DNA from: Brachybacterium kimchii
GTDB taxonomy: Bacteria; Actinomycetota; Actinomycetes; Actinomycetales; Dermabacteraceae
Direction of reading: 5' to 3'
Assembly: GCF_023373525.1 (NCBI RefSeq)
Contig: NZ_CP097218.1
Location: 1,922,001-1,986,000, forward strand
Length of the DNA stretch: 64,000 bases
Below are positions 8,513 to 16,380 of the stretch, in pieces. Below the pieces are notes generated by a model. That model was not told where the DNA came from and did not search any database. It saw only the letters and a list, made by a program, of their open reading frames with translations. The position numbers and the translations under genes were made by a program. Each line of letters opens with the position of its first letter. The first letter of the stretch is position 1.

Positions 8513-9508
8513 TCAGGCGTTCGAGTCGGCAGATGCGGACGCGACCGCAGACCCGCTCGGGGCGCTCGGGGCGTTCGCCGAGGACGACGCCGAGGCGCCC
8601 GACGCGGACTTCTTCGCCCGGTTGCCGCGCGCCTTCCGCGCGAGCGCGATCAGTGAGCTGCCGTACTGGTTCGGCGTGCCCAGGGCGGCGGTGAGGCGAT
8701 CGAGGAACACGGCGAGGAAGACCACGGACAGGCCGGCCTCCACGCCGAGCGGCAGGTCGAGGCTCGAGATCGCCTGGACGACCTGCTTGCCGAGCCCGGG
8801 AGCGCCGATCATGCCGGCGATGACGCCCATCGAGAGGGCGAGCATGATGACCTGGTTGACGCCCGCCATGATCGTGGGCACGGCGAGCGGAAGCTGGATG
8901 CCGCGCAGGATCTGCCAGGGGGTCGCGCCGAAGGCCTCGCCGGCCTCGACGGTCTCGCCGTCGACCTGGCGGATGCCCAGCTCGGTCATGCGCACCCCGG
9001 GCGGCAGCGCGAAGATGATCGTCGCGACCATGCCGGGCACCACGCCGATGGAGAACATGGTGACCGCGGGGATCAGGTAGACGAAGGCGGGCATCGTCTG
9101 CATGAAGTCCAGGATCGGTCGGACAATCGCGCTGACCACGCGGTTGCGAGCGGCGAGCACTCCCACCGGGATCGCGATCACCACGGCGATCACGGTCGCC
9201 ACCAGCACCAGTGCGGTGGTCTCCATCATGTGCACCCACTGCCCCATGGACAGCACGAGCGCGAACATGACGACGGTGCCGATCGCGAACTTCCAGGAGC
9301 GCACGGCCCATGCGAGCAGCGCGCAGATGATGATCAGCGCGATCGGCGCGATCCCGGTGAGGCCGAGAGTGAGGTTCTCGACCAGGAACGTGAAGATCAG
9401 CTTGATGGCGTCGAACAGCCAGCCGACGTTCTCCGTCAGCCAGTCGATGGCCGACTCGACCCAGTCGCCGATCGGGATGGCGGGGATGATGCTCTCGTCG
9501 GGGTTCAT
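8513..9508 (-). CDS. proW: Glycine betaine/proline ABC transporter permease
   Basis: The 331-residue membrane protein has an N-terminal extension with three hydrophobic segments followed by the binding-protein-dependent permease domain. The EAA loop reads GETVEAGEAFGATPWQILRGIQLPLAVPTIMAGV. Other marks are LDFMQTMPAFVYLIPAV and MSMGVIAGMIGAPGLG-like sequence, all typical of ProW/OpuAB. The last 40 residues are a Ser/Ala-rich tail. Its ATG overlaps the end of proV by 4 bases and proX follows after 43 bases. Confidence 0.93.
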   Translation of the reverse strand: MNPDESIIPAIPIGDWVESAIDWLTENVGWLFDAIKLIFTFLVENLTLGLTGIAPIALIIICALLAWAVRSWKFAIGTVVMFALVLSMGQWVHMMETTALVLVATVIAVVIAIPVGVLAARNRVVSAIVRPILDFMQTMPAFVYLIPAVTMFSIGVVPGMVATIIFALPPGVRMTELGIRQVDGETVEAGEAFGATPWQILRGIQLPLAVPTIMAGVNQVIMLALSMGVIAGMIGAPGLGKQVVQAISSLDLPLGVEAGLSVVFLAVFLDRLTAALGTPNQYGSSLIALARKARGNRAKKSASGASASSSANAPSAPSGSAVASASADSNA

Positions 9509-10878
9509 CGGGCCTCCCCTCCCTGGTGCTCGGTCGTGTCATGCGCGCTGCGCGAGGCGCGGTCCGCGGCGTCTCCGAGAGTCGCCGAGGAGATCGTGCG
9601 GCGATCGCTCGCCACAGCGGCGGCGGGCGCATCGGGGCGGCCGCTCTCCCCCGTCGGATCCGGCGGTGACGGGGGCTCCGAGGGCGATCCGCGGTGCTCG
9701 TCGTTCGCGACGCCCGCGGCGGTCAGCAGGGTGACGCGCGGGACGACGCCCGTGAATTTCCCGGCCCCGTCGACCACCACGAGGGGGCTGAGGTGCTGGG
9801 CCGACGGCGCGAAGAGCTCGGCGATCGGGGTGTCCTCGCGGACGACGGGCATCTCGTGGACCTGGGACCAGGGCAGGTCCTCGCGTCCGTCGCTCACGGC
9901 GTCGGCGACGTCGTCCTCCCAGAGCACGCCGGCCGGCGTGTGGTCGCGGTTGAGCACCACGAGCCACGGGTTCTGGGTCTCCCGCATGAGCTTGTGCGCG
10001 GTGCGCGGACCCTGGGCGGCTCCGAGCACCTCGGCGGGCTTCTCGAGGATCGCGCCGGCGGTCAGCACGCGGCTGCGGTCGACGTCCTGGATGAACTTCG
10101 CGACGTAGTCGTTCGCGGGCTCGTTGAGGATCTCCTCGCTCGTGCCCACCTGGACGATGCGGCCGTCGCGCATCATCGCGATCCGGTCGCCGATGCGCAT
10201 GGCCTCGTTGAGGTCGTGGGTGATGAACAGGATCGTCTTCTCGAGGCGCTGCTGGAGGTCGACGAGCTGGTCCTGCATGTCGCGGCGGATCAGCGGGTCG
10301 AGGGCACTGAAGGCCTCGTCCATGAGCAGGATGTCGGTGCCGGCGGCGAGGGCGCGGGCCAGGCCCACGCGCTGTTGCATGCCGCCGGAGAGCGCCGAGG
10401 GGCTGAAGCCGCCCCAGCCCTCGAGGCCCACCATCTGCAGAGCCTGCTCCGCCTTCTTCTCCCGATCGGCGCGGTTCACGCCGCTGACCTCGAGCCCGTA
10501 CGCGGCGTTCTCGCCCACGGTCCGGTGGGGCAGCAGGGCGAAGTGCTGGAAGACCATGGAGATCCGCCGGCGCCGCACCTCGCGCTCCTGCTTCGCGGAC
10601 ATCGTGAACAGGTTCTCGCCGCCGATCTCGAGGCTTCCGGCGGTCGCGGGCAGGAGCCCGTTGACCATGCGGATGAGCGTGGACTTGCCCGAGCCGGACA
10701 GGCCCATGACCACGAAGATCTCACCGGGCTCGACCTCGAAGGAGGCGTCGATGACGGCGGCCGTGAGGCCGTCCTCGCGCAGCTCGTCGCGGGTGCTCCC
10801 GCGGCGCAGCGCATCGACGCCCCGCTGCGGGCGGCGCCCGAACACTTTGAAGAGACCGTCGGCTGAGATGACGGGCAC
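9505..10878 (-). CDS. proV: Glycine betaine/proline ABC transporter ATPase with CBS domains
   Basis: The 457-residue ATPase has Walker A (GLSGSGKST), the signature LSGGMQQRVGLARAL, Walker B ILLMDEAFSALDP and the switch His in FITHDLNEAM. After the ATPase domain come two CBS-like segments (about 275-400), which in OpuA sense ionic strength. The C-terminus is a long disordered tail rich in Pro, Ser and Asp. The GTG at 10878 was chosen because it precedes the family N-terminus PVISADGLFKVFG; the frame is open far upstream without similarity. It is the first gene of the operon and overlaps proW by 4 bases. Confidence 0.93.
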   Translation of the reverse strand: MPVISADGLFKVFGRRPQRGVDALRRGSTRDELREDGLTAAVIDASFEVEPGEIFVVMGLSGSGKSTLIRMVNGLLPATAGSLEIGGENLFTMSAKQEREVRRRRISMVFQHFALLPHRTVGENAAYGLEVSGVNRADREKKAEQALQMVGLEGWGGFSPSALSGGMQQRVGLARALAAGTDILLMDEAFSALDPLIRRDMQDQLVDLQQRLEKTILFITHDLNEAMRIGDRIAMMRDGRIVQVGTSEEILNEPANDYVAKFIQDVDRSRVLTAGAILEKPAEVLGAAQGPRTAHKLMRETQNPWLVVLNRDHTPAGVLWEDDVADAVSDGREDLPWSQVHEMPVVREDTPIAELFAPSAQHLSPLVVVDGAGKFTGVVPRVTLLTAAGVANDEHRGSPSEPPSPPDPTGESGRPDAPAAAVASDRRTISSATLGDAADRASRSAHDTTEHQGGEAR

Positions 10879-11034
10879 TATCGACTCCCTCGTGTAGACG
10901 TCCGGCGGGCGGTCAGGGGCAGGCAGAACGCTCCGGAACCGCGGTTCTGCGAGCGCTCGAGGCGATTCCTCCGCCATCTCGAGCGCGCGAATGACGATTC
11001 TTCGATGCTGCGGCCGACCCTGACCCGACGTCCC

Positions 11035-11063
11035 ATACTGGTCGGCTGACCTGCGGTTCTCAA
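11035..11063 (-). promoter_or_regulatory. Promoter of the proV-proW-proX operon
   Basis: Read on the minus strand, TTGAGA (11063-11058) and CAGTAT (11040-11035) are separated by 17 bases. This leaves a leader of about 150 bases that contains a hairpin (GCAGAAC/GTTCTGC, 10923-10950). The rest of the 10879-11346 gap has no evident gene. Confidence 0.5.
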
Positions 11064-11346
11064 CCTCGGAACACCCAGGAACGCACGTCGCGCCCGATTT
11101 CCGGCGGATCCGGGTGCTGTGTCCGCAGATTTCGGACCGCGAATCCGACCCCCTCCCGGAACGCGCCCTGACCAGCACCGGCGCGGCTTTTTCGCGCATT
11201 CTCGGAGGGCGCTCTCCGAGCGCACTCATCACATTTGTGTCACGATCTCGAATCCGCCTCTGCACTTGCGGTCCGCGCGGGGGTCCCGGACGCTGGAGAC
11301 CGGGGCCCGATCCGTCGGACCCCCTCATATCGGGAGGCATCGCAGC

Positions 11347-11745
11347 ATGCGCATCACGAAGAGCTTCATGGTCCTGGACGCCGCGGACACCGAGAGGGAG
11401 GCCGCCTTCTGGGCCCAGGTCCTGGGCGGGAAGGTCGAGGCCGGGCCCGACGAGGGCCCGTTCGCGCACTGGCGCGACGTCGTCGTCGACGGCCGCATCG
11501 CGCTCGGGGCGCAGCACGCCCCGGACCACGTGGCGCCCGAGTGGCCGGGCCAGGGACCCGAGCGCCAGCGGATCCAGATCCATCCGGACCTCTACGTCGC
11601 CCACGAGGACGTTCCGGCCGCACTGCAGGAGGTCCTGGATCTCGGCGCCCGGATGCTCCAGCCGGCGGCGACGCCGCAGGACCCCGGAGGCTTCCACGTC
11701 CTGGCCGACCCTGCGGGGCATCCGTTCTGCATCTGCTGGGAGTGA
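11347..11745 (+). CDS. VOC (glyoxalase/bleomycin-resistance) superfamily protein
   Basis: The 132-residue protein has the single-chain vicinal-oxygen-chelate pattern: MRITKSFMVLDAADTEREAAFWAQVLGG at the start, IQIHPDLYVAHEDV in the middle and GGFHVLADPAGHPFCICWE at the end. The last motif is typical of the glyoxalase-like domain in uncharacterised actinobacterial proteins. The substrate is unknown. A GGGAGG sequence stands 8 bases before the ATG. It is divergent from proV and convergent with the ComA-like gene. Confidence 0.85.
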   Translation: MRITKSFMVLDAADTEREAAFWAQVLGGKVEAGPDEGPFAHWRDVVVDGRIALGAQHAPDHVAPEWPGQGPERQRIQIHPDLYVAHEDVPAALQEVLDLGARMLQPAATPQDPGGFHVLADPAGHPFCICWE

Positions 11746-11859
11746 GCCCCACGCACGCCGACGGGGGCGGGAGTCCCGGGCATCACGCCCGCTCCCGCCC
11801 CCGTCCCCGGCGTCGTACCCGTCGTCGGCGTCGCGCCGTTCCCGGGCGCCGTCTCCGCC

Positions 11860-12693
11860 TCAGGCGGGGTTGATGACCCGCCCCCACGTGGACTTGTTGC
11901 CCCAGATGTTCTGGCGCAGACCCTCGAGCTGCAGGATCTGGGAGTGGTCGACGAAGAGGTTGACCTCGTTGCCGTAGTTCTTGACGTACCACTCGAAGAC
12001 GGGCCCGTCGGCGGCCTCGAACATGACGTTCTCCATGCCCAGCCCGTTCATGATCGACGCGGCGGCACCGGTGTTCCACTCGCGGACGTTCTCGGTGATG
12101 CCCTCGGACTCGATCATGATGATCTCCGCACCGGCGTCGAGGGCGCGCTTGCCGCGGTCCACGAGGTCGCCGATGTCCTTGGCGCCCTCGGCGGCCAGCT
12201 CGTCCTCGCCGGAGTCGCCGCCGGAGCCGATCTGGATGCCGAGCTCGGGCTTGGCCTTGAGCCCCGCCTTCACGACCTTCTCGACCAGGCGCTCGAGCCC
12301 GGAGGTGGGCAGCATGATGAAGCCCGTCGAGATCTCGATGACGTCGAAGCCGACCTCCTTGGCCTCCTTGAGGTAGTGGTCGACCGCGTCGTCCCCGTAG
12401 CGCAGCACGGTCTCGAGCCAACCGCCCGAGGAGACGTAGGAGTCGTTCTCGTGGGCGATGTCGGAGAAGGCGCGCACCTGCTCCGGCGGGACGAGGGCGA
12501 AGGAGCCGCCGGCCCACTTGATGCCGTCGACCCACTGCCCGGCCACGTCGAAGACGTCGCTCAGGTGGCGGGTGCCGAACGTCGAGTAGTAGGGGGCGCG
12601 GATCTCGGTGAGGCCGACGGTGCGCGGCTTCTGGGGGCGCTTCGCGCGGGGGACGAAGTTGAAGGAGACGTCGAAGGGGATCTGGTTGCTCAT
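11860..12693 (-). CDS. ComA-family protein (phosphosulfolactate synthase-like)
   Basis: The 277-residue protein matches the (2R)-phospho-3-sulfolactate synthase family, which joins sulfite to phosphoenolpyruvate in archaeal coenzyme M synthesis. Visible features are GLTEIRAPYYSTFG, VDGIKWAGGSFALVP, DVIEISTGFIMLP, IQIGSGGDSG and AEIIMIESEGITENV, which lie on successive strands of a TIM barrel. Bacterial members occur in organisms that make no coenzyme M, so the real product is uncertain. It lies 88 bases downstream of an MmgE/PrpD gene on the same strand and is probably co-transcribed with it. Confidence 0.8.
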   Translation of the reverse strand: MSNQIPFDVSFNFVPRAKRPQKPRTVGLTEIRAPYYSTFGTRHLSDVFDVAGQWVDGIKWAGGSFALVPPEQVRAFSDIAHENDSYVSSGGWLETVLRYGDDAVDHYLKEAKEVGFDVIEISTGFIMLPTSGLERLVEKVVKAGLKAKPELGIQIGSGGDSGEDELAAEGAKDIGDLVDRGKRALDAGAEIIMIESEGITENVREWNTGAAASIMNGLGMENVMFEAADGPVFEWYVKNYGNEVNLFVDHSQILQLEGLRQNIWGNKSTWGRVINPA

Positions 12694-12781
12694 GATTCCT
12701 CCTGGAGTGAGAGCGGGTGTGTTCGTGGTGCGGTCGCGACGCGGGCCCGACGGATCGGACCCCGGGGCGCGGCCGACGGGG

Positions 12782-14173
12782 TCAGGCGCGCGAGCTGCGC
12801 ACCTGGGCGAGCGCGTCCATGAGGTCGGCGACCTCGTGGTGCTCGAGGTCCTCGACGATCCCGGCGATGCGATCGCGCAGCTCGGCCGAGGCGAAGGGGG
12901 CGGCGAGCGCGTCGAACTTCTCGCGTGCTCCGCCCCAGCTCAGGGGGTCGGTGTGGAAGCCCTCGTAGGAGTCCGCTGCGGAGCGGAAGACGGTGCCGTC
13001 CGCCAGCGTCACCTCGAGGTCCGCGGGCATGGCCTGCGGGAAGCGCGCCGAGAGCTCGTCGTCCGGGACGATCTCGACGAGCCGCATGAGGTCGTGCACG
13101 TCGTCGGCGAGGACCCGTTCGTGGTGGTACTGCGCGGGGGTGAGCTCGCCGTCCAGGAGCACCACGGCGAGCATCCACGGCAGGGAGTGGTCCGCCTCCT
13201 CCTTGGTGCGCACGGTGCGCTTGTCGCCCTCCTCGCCGCCGCCGATGATCGAGTGGGCGACGTCGAAGGTGCGCAGGCGCACGCCGGTGATCGCGGAGGC
13301 GGAGAAGCCGTCCTGGGCGCGCACGTCCTGGGCGGCGTCGAGCGCGGACTGCGAGTGGATCTCCGCGTTGTGCTTCTTGATGATCGTGCGCAGCACGGAT
13401 TCGAGGTCCTCGGCCTCCCAGTCGATCGAGAAGGGACCGGCGATGGAGTCCTCGAAGCCCTTGTTGCCCTCGAAGACCTCCTCGGGTCCGGTGATCCCGC
13501 GCGCGGCGAGCAGTGCGGCGAAGGTCCCCTCCTTGGCGACCTGCGGGTAGGCGAGGCCCTTCCAGTGGCTGAGGTTCCCGGTGCGGGTGACGCGCAGGGC
13601 GTTGTTCGCCGTGCCGGAGATCGCGATCGCGTGGGCGATCTGCGCGGCGGGCAGACGCAGGGCCTTCGCGGCGCCGGCGGCGGCCGCGTAGGCGCCCTGG
13701 ACGGTGTGGTCGAAGCCCTTGGCGCGCACCGGCGCCTCGTCGGACAGCCGGGTATGGACCTGGTAGGCGACGGCGAGCGCGGTGAGCAGCTCCTTCCCGC
13801 TCGCGCCGACGGAGTCGGCGCAGGCCAGGACGGCGCCGAGGTTGTCGCTGGGATGGCAGGTCTCCCCCGGTGCGAGGTACGAGTCCATGAAGTCGAGGTA
13901 TCGCGAGAGGCCGCTGGTGACGAAGGCGGCGCGGTCGGGTGCGGTGCGCCCGCCGCCGATGAGGCCCGAGCGCGGGGCGCCGCCGAGGTCGTCGACGAGC
14001 TCGCGGATCGCGATCATCGGCTCCGCGTCGAGGGCGCCGATCGCGACGCCGAGGGTGTCGAGGACGCGGATGCGCAGCTGCTCCGCGGCGGCCTCGGTGA
14101 GGTCCTCGTAGCGGGCACGGTCGACGAATGCGGCGAGCTGCTGGACGCGGGTGGGTCCGGCGTCTGTGGTCAT
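12782..14173 (-). CDS. MmgE/PrpD family dehydratase/decarboxylase-like protein
   Basis: The 463-residue protein is a member of the MmgE/PrpD family (2-methylcitrate dehydratase, cis-aconitate decarboxylase, iminodisuccinate epimerase and many of unknown role). Typical segments are LDTLGVAIGAL, SRYLDFMDSYLAPGETCHPSDNLGAVLACAD, QVHTRLSDEAPVRAKGFDHTVQGAYAAAAGAAKAL, KKHNAEIHSQSALD and a C-terminal PLSWGGAREKFDAL. No other genes for methylcitrate or itaconate metabolism are nearby. The ATG at 14173 is preceded by GGGAGA. It leads a two-gene operon with the ComA-like gene, and its upstream region carries two palindromes. Confidence 0.85.
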   Translation of the reverse strand: MTTDAGPTRVQQLAAFVDRARYEDLTEAAAEQLRIRVLDTLGVAIGALDAEPMIAIRELVDDLGGAPRSGLIGGGRTAPDRAAFVTSGLSRYLDFMDSYLAPGETCHPSDNLGAVLACADSVGASGKELLTALAVAYQVHTRLSDEAPVRAKGFDHTVQGAYAAAAGAAKALRLPAAQIAHAIAISGTANNALRVTRTGNLSHWKGLAYPQVAKEGTFAALLAARGITGPEEVFEGNKGFEDSIAGPFSIDWEAEDLESVLRTIIKKHNAEIHSQSALDAAQDVRAQDGFSASAITGVRLRTFDVAHSIIGGGEEGDKRTVRTKEEADHSLPWMLAVVLLDGELTPAQYHHERVLADDVHDLMRLVEIVPDDELSARFPQAMPADLEVTLADGTVFRSAADSYEGFHTDPLSWGGAREKFDALAAPFASAELRDRIAGIVEDLEHHEVADLMDALAQVRSSRA

Positions 14174-14242
14174 GGGTGGCGTCTCCCTTCCGGGGTGGAC
14201 GGGCCGACGCGCTCGAAGCACCGCCGACCGTGAGCGGACAGG

Positions 14243-14262
14243 AGGTAAGGCATGCCTTGCCT
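14243..14262 (-). promoter_or_regulatory. Palindrome resembling a DtxR/IdeR iron box
   Basis: AGGTAAGGCATGCCTTGCCT is a 20-base inverted repeat with one mismatched pair. It resembles the actinobacterial DtxR/IdeR consensus (TTAGGTTAGGCTAACCTAA type) but is not a close match. It lies between the likely transcription start and the MmgE/PrpD ATG, where a bound repressor would block elongation. Confidence 0.35.
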
Positions 14263-14292
14263 TCCTTCTGCCACCATGACACCACGAATATA

Positions 14293-14306
14293 TCTTGACG
14301 TCAAGA
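14293..14306 (-). promoter_or_regulatory. Perfect palindrome at the -35 of the MmgE/ComA operon
   Basis: TCTTGACGTCAAGA is a perfect 14-base palindrome, nearly extended to ATATCTTGACGTCAAGAGAT. On the minus strand its TTGACG could be the -35 element, with TGTCAT 17 bases on as the -10. The form recalls MarR-type operators. No regulator gene is adjacent. Confidence 0.5.
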
Positions 14307-14535
14307 GATCTCCGGACGGGGGTTCCCGGGAGACCCTGAACAACCTCTCCCACCGCTGGTCGGCGCCCCGTCATGGCATGGTGTTGGCACGCCGCATCGA
14401 CGCGACGCTCCCCTGCCCTCTATCCTGGGACGAGTCCGGGCGTCCGTTTTGTCCCACCCACGGGCACGACGCCTCCCCGTCCGGGCGTCCGCATCCCGGC
14501 GCCCGGGACCGGTCCCCCTTTTCCAAGGAGCACCC

Positions 14536-14625
14536 ATGCCCCACCCGAACACCACCTTCTCGACGCGCGCGACGGAGTCGTCGCGCCCGATCCCGATGGC
14601 ACCCGAGGGGACGGTGGTCCGCTGA
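14536..14625 (+). CDS. 29-codon mini-gene coupled to yceI
   Basis: This small frame begins with an ATG preceded by a strong AAGGAG 5 bases upstream and encodes MPHPNTTFSTR...TVVR, 29 residues. Its TGA stop overlaps the ATG of yceI by one base (TGATG), the arrangement expected for translational coupling. yceI itself has no good ribosome-binding site, so ribosomes probably reach it by reading this frame first. The peptide is Thr/Ser/Arg/Pro-rich, hydrophilic and unlike any family I know. It may be a leader peptide whose only role is coupling. Confidence 0.6.
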   Translation: MPHPNTTFSTRATESSRPIPMAPEGTVVR

Positions 14626-15308
14626 TGTCCTCCCAGCTCACAGGCACCTGGACCGTCGACCCCGACCACTCGCGGATCGGCTTCTCCTCCCGCCACGCGA
14701 TGGTCACGAAGGTGCGCGGCGCGTTCAACGACGTCGCCGGCACGATCGCCTTCGACGAGGAGGACCACAACCGCTCCCATGTCGAGGTGACCGTGCAGAT
14801 GGCCAGCATCGACACCCGCAGCTCGGCGCGCGACGAGCACCTGCGCAGCGCCGACTTCTTCGACGTCGAGGCGCATCCGGAGATGGTGTTCCGCTCGAGC
14901 CGCGTCGAGGAGGTCGACGAGGGCGGATACATCGTCAGCGGCGACCTCACGATCCACGGGATCACCCGGCCGATGAGCATTCCGCTGCACTTCGTGGGCG
15001 TGGACACCGATCCCTTCGGGAACCTGCGCGCGGGCTTCGAGGGCACGCGCCGCATCGACCGCCGCGAATGGGGCGTCACCTGGAACACCCCGCTGGACTC
15101 GGGCGGCCTGCTGATCTCCGATCGCATCAACCTCGAGTTCGAGATGTCGCTCATCAAGCAGTCCGACGAGGTCTCCCCGGCTCCCGCGGCCGCCGCCGCC
15201 GATGCCGCCCACGTCGATGCCGATGCCGGCTCGGGCGATGCCGTCGCCGTCGACACCGCTGACGGCGCCGCGGAGCTCGCCGAGGACACCGGTCCCGCCG
15301 ACAGGTGA
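14625..15308 (+). CDS. YceI family lipid-binding-type protein
   Basis: The 227-residue product has a full YceI domain (residues about 1-180): LTGTWTVDPDHSRIGFSSRHAMVTKVRGAFNDVAG, VTVQMASIDTRSSARDEHLRSADFFDVEAHPEMVFRSS, and REWGVTWNTPLDSGGLLISDRINLEFEMSLIK. The family forms a lipocalin-like barrel that binds long isoprenoid chains. There is no signal peptide, so it is probably cytoplasmic. A tail of about 45 residues rich in Ala, Asp and Val follows the domain. It is translated after the 29-codon mini-gene and ends before a strong terminator. Confidence 0.9.
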   Translation: MSSQLTGTWTVDPDHSRIGFSSRHAMVTKVRGAFNDVAGTIAFDEEDHNRSHVEVTVQMASIDTRSSARDEHLRSADFFDVEAHPEMVFRSSRVEEVDEGGYIVSGDLTIHGITRPMSIPLHFVGVDTDPFGNLRAGFEGTRRIDRREWGVTWNTPLDSGGLLISDRINLEFEMSLIKQSDEVSPAPAAAAADAAHVDADAGSGDAVAVDTADGAAELAEDTGPADR

Positions 15309-15330
15309 TCTCCCGCTCCTGAACCCCGAC

Positions 15331-15361
15331 GGGCCCGATCCGCACGCAGCGGATCGGGCCC
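15331..15361 (+). terminator. Terminator downstream of yceI
   Basis: A perfect hairpin with arms GGGCCCGATCCGC / GCGGATCGGGCCC and a 5-base loop lies 22 bases past the yceI stop and faces the end of the DsbA-family gene, so it may serve both. Confidence 0.85.
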
Positions 15362-15403
15362 GTCGTCTCTCGGCGGAGCCCGGCTCTGCAGTTCGTGCCG
15401 GCC

Positions 15404-16213
15404 TCAGCAGTTCCCGTCGATGCCGCAGGCCTCCCCGCCGATGATCCCCGTCGGCCCGTCGGCCGCGCCGTCCTCGCCCAGCAGCCCGCGGGCCCGGCCG
15501 AGCTCCTCGAGGGCGCCGCGCAGCGCCTCGACCGGGAGCGCGCCGGGGGCGGCGTAGGTGTCGCCGAGGACCATGAACGGGACGCCGCGCGCCCCCATCT
15601 CGACCGCGGCGCGCACCTCCTCGTCGACCTCGCTGTCGTGGGCGTCCGAGGCCAGGACCTCGCGCGCCGCCTGCGCATGGAGTCCCGCCGCGACGGCGTG
15701 CTCCACGAGAACCTCGTCCTCGAAGGGGTCGAGCTCGCCGCGGAAGTAGCCGCGCTGCAGGGAGAGGAAGAAGTCCTTCGCGGCCTCCTCCCCCGCCGCG
15801 GCGCGCACGGCCTGCAGCAGGCGATGGGCGGGGCGGGTGCTCGCGACCGGCCGCTCGAGGGCGTAGTCGCGCCCGAGCTCCCGGGCGAGCTGCGCGATCT
15901 GCTCCTCCATGCCGCGCACCTCCTCGGCGCCGCGGCCGGTCTTCTGCATCAGGTGCTCGACGTTCGTGGGCGACTGCCCTGCCGCGCGCTCCTCGGCGCG
16001 TGTGGGGGCCGAGGGGTCCAGCTCGAAGGAGTGCGTGCGCACCTGCACCTTCCCGGCGAGCCCGGCCTCCTGGATGGCCTGCTCGAGCCGGCCCTCGCCC
16101 ACGTAGCACCAGGGGCAGACGACGTCGGTCCAGACGTCGACGACGAGCGGCTGCGTCGCGCCGAGCGGGATGAGCGAGGGGGCGGCGGCGGGAGTGGACT
16201 CTGAGGGCGACAT
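15404..16213 (-). CDS. DsbA-family (FrnE-like) thiol oxidoreductase
   Basis: The 269-residue protein has a thioredoxin fold with an inserted helical domain, as in FrnE-type DsbA relatives. The redox motif CPWC is at residues 33-36 in VVDVWTDVVCPWCYVGE, and the cis-proline region reads ARGVPFMVLGDTYAAPGA. It has no signal peptide, so it probably acts in the cytoplasm as a disulfide isomerase or glutathione/mycothiol-type transferase. The C-terminus carries extra cysteines (EACGIDGNC) beyond the fold. It is transcribed divergently from the antiporter gene. Confidence 0.9.
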   Translation of the reverse strand: MSPSESTPAAAPSLIPLGATQPLVVDVWTDVVCPWCYVGEGRLEQAIQEAGLAGKVQVRTHSFELDPSAPTRAEERAAGQSPTNVEHLMQKTGRGAEEVRGMEEQIAQLARELGRDYALERPVASTRPAHRLLQAVRAAAGEEAAKDFFLSLQRGYFRGELDPFEDEVLVEHAVAAGLHAQAAREVLASDAHDSEVDEEVRAAVEMGARGVPFMVLGDTYAAPGALPVEALRGALEELGRARGLLGEDGAADGPTGIIGGEACGIDGNC

Positions 16214-16380
16214 GACGACTCATCTCCGGTGGCGGGGCGAGGGAGCGCGGGGCGGCTCGATGCGCTCACGCTACGCTCGTGGCCGCACGTGCAGCGCATG
16301 CAGCCGAGTGCTCTCCCGCACTCCCGGACGCGCCCGCCCGCTGCGAGATGACCTGCACGCCCGTCCGGACGGAGCCCGCC

